From CAYLOP01 sp964385305 (GTDB lineage Bacteria; Chloroflexota; Anaerolineae; Anaerolineales; E44-bin32), in assembly GCA_964385305.1 (NCBI GenBank), contig CAYLOP010000149.1, forward strand, positions 1 to 7,832: a stretch of DNA of 7,832 nt. Direction: 5' to 3'. Below the pieces are notes generated by a model. It made no database searches. It saw nothing but the letters and a program-made list of their open reading frames with translations, and had not been told where the DNA came from. Numbering within the stretch: position 1 is the stretch's first letter; the number at the start of each line of letters is the position of its first letter. Position numbers and translations under genes: made by a program. Shown piece after piece: positions 7,343 through 7,832 of this stretch.

Positions 7343-7832
7343 TGGATCTCCCTCAGCCGCGGGTCAATCAGCCGGTAGGCGATATCAAGGAGGAGGTTGG
7401 TCAGAAGGAATGTCAAACCGAGGGCGAGAGCAAGCGCGGAGACAAGGGATGCGTGCCGGGCATTGATCGCACCGAGAAGGCGTGAGCCTAAGCCGGGCCA
7501 AACAAAAAACATCTCCACAATCGGAAGTGTGCTCAAGGAAAAACGGAGGGACACCCCAACCGCTGTGAGTACTGGAACGAGTAAATTCCGAATTGCATGG
7601 ACATTCACAGTCTCGCGGAGGGAGAGACCCTTCGAGAAAGCGGTTCGGATGTAGTTCTCTTCCATGATGTGGCTCAGGGAAATAAATGCGGTTCGGGTGA
7701 GGTAGGCTAATGGGCGAGCTGCCAAGACCAGAACTGGCATCAACATATGCTTTAAATCCCAGCCAAATCCAGCCATCAAGACGAGACGCCTCCCAAATGT
7801 GCGGTAGTAGTAGAGTTCTCCGATCTGAAGTA
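7339..7832 (-). CDS. DppB/OppB-type ABC transporter permease, N-terminus outside window
   Basis: Integral membrane permease subunit of a dipeptide/oligopeptide-type ABC importer (binding-protein-dependent transport family, BPD_transp_1). The frame stays open to the window edge, so only the last ~164 residues are visible; family members are usually about 310-340 residues. Visible hallmarks are the cytoplasmic EAA-like loop that contacts the ATPase (ENYIRTAFSKGLSLRETV followed by HAIRNLLVPVLT, roughly 7660-7565), the segment EMFFVWPGLGSRLL, a final hydrophobic helix, and the typical C-terminal end YRLIDPRLREIQ. A TTG/ATG pair at 7779-7774 could be misread as a start, but matching family sequence continues upstream of it, so it is internal. 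The stop TGA overlaps the ATG of the next gene, a DppC-type partner, giving the usual B-C permease pair. The substrate is probably peptides, but this subfamily also moves nickel and sugars, so that is inferred. Confidence 0.93.
   Translation of the reverse strand, partial: LQIGELYYYRTFGRRLVLMAGFGWDLKHMLMPVLVLAARPLAYLTRTAFISLSHIMEENYIRTAFSKGLSLRETVNVHAIRNLLVPVLTAVGVSLRFSLSTLPIVEMFFVWPGLGSRLLGAINARHASLVSALALALGLTFLLTNLLLDIAYRLIDPRLREIQ
7348..7354 (-). promoter_or_regulatory. Ribosome binding site and ATGA overlap at the DppC-M28 fusion start
   Basis: On the minus strand GAGGGAG lies 5 bases before the ATG at 7342-7340. That ATG overlaps the upstream stop TGA at 7341-7339 as ATGA, indicating translational coupling of the two permease subunits. 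This fixes the start of the 848-residue fusion protein. Confidence 0.8.

Noticed and set aside
5134..7466. Plus-strand and alternative minus-strand frames inside the permease-M28 fusion
   Set aside because: All fall within the confidently identified 848-residue gene, have basic low-complexity products and lack convincing ribosome binding sites.
1..7832. CRISPR arrays, tRNA/rRNA genes, insertion sequences
   Set aside because: No regularly spaced direct DNA repeats, no RNA-gene motifs and no transposase-like frames were seen; the window is occupied by continuous coding sequence.

Overview
The window is a compact minus-strand operon fragment of roughly 53-56% GC (estimated by eye). It has coding sequence wall to wall, no RNA genes and no mobile elements. 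An assembly gap of exactly 100 N interrupts it at 4543-4642, and genes run off both ends, so it looks like a draft genome or MAG scaffold. The combination of dipeptide/oligopeptide permeases, membrane proteins fused to M28 peptidases, and peptidase-MA-like repeat regions reminds me of Chloroflexota (Anaerolineae-like). That taxonomic call is an impression, not something the sequence proves.

Layout in transcription order, right to left. (1) 7832-7339: C-terminal half of a DppB/OppB-type ABC permease. (2) 7342-4796: an 848-residue fusion, overlapping the first gene by ATGA. It joins a DppC/OppC-type permease, an extra transmembrane helix and a full-length M28-family domain in which nearly every metal-binding and catalytic residue is replaced. 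(3) 4776-4643: the first 44 residues of an unrecognised protein that starts with a membrane helix or signal anchor, cut by the gap. (4) 4542-1: an open reading frame of more than 1,500 codons, broken by the gap on one side and the window edge on the other. It encodes a DUF418 (YeiB-like) membrane domain, an extra transmembrane helix, an M28 peptidase domain with all catalytic residues intact, and two diverged tandem copies of a ~330-residue NTF2-like plus peptidase-MA-like (gluzincin) module, both apparently lacking the HExxH zinc site.

The shared design is notable. Two unrelated polytopic membrane proteins each carry, after one added helix, an M28 module predicted to face outside the cytoplasm. 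One copy looks active and the other dead. Together with a peptide-type ABC permease pair, the simplest model is a membrane-tethered system for surface peptide trimming and uptake: the DUF418-linked peptidase would cut, and the permease-linked pseudo-peptidase and pseudo-gluzincin repeats would bind or scaffold peptides. The ATPases and solute-binding protein expected for such a transporter are not in this window. The uptake model is inference; the domain layout and residue losses are read from the sequence.
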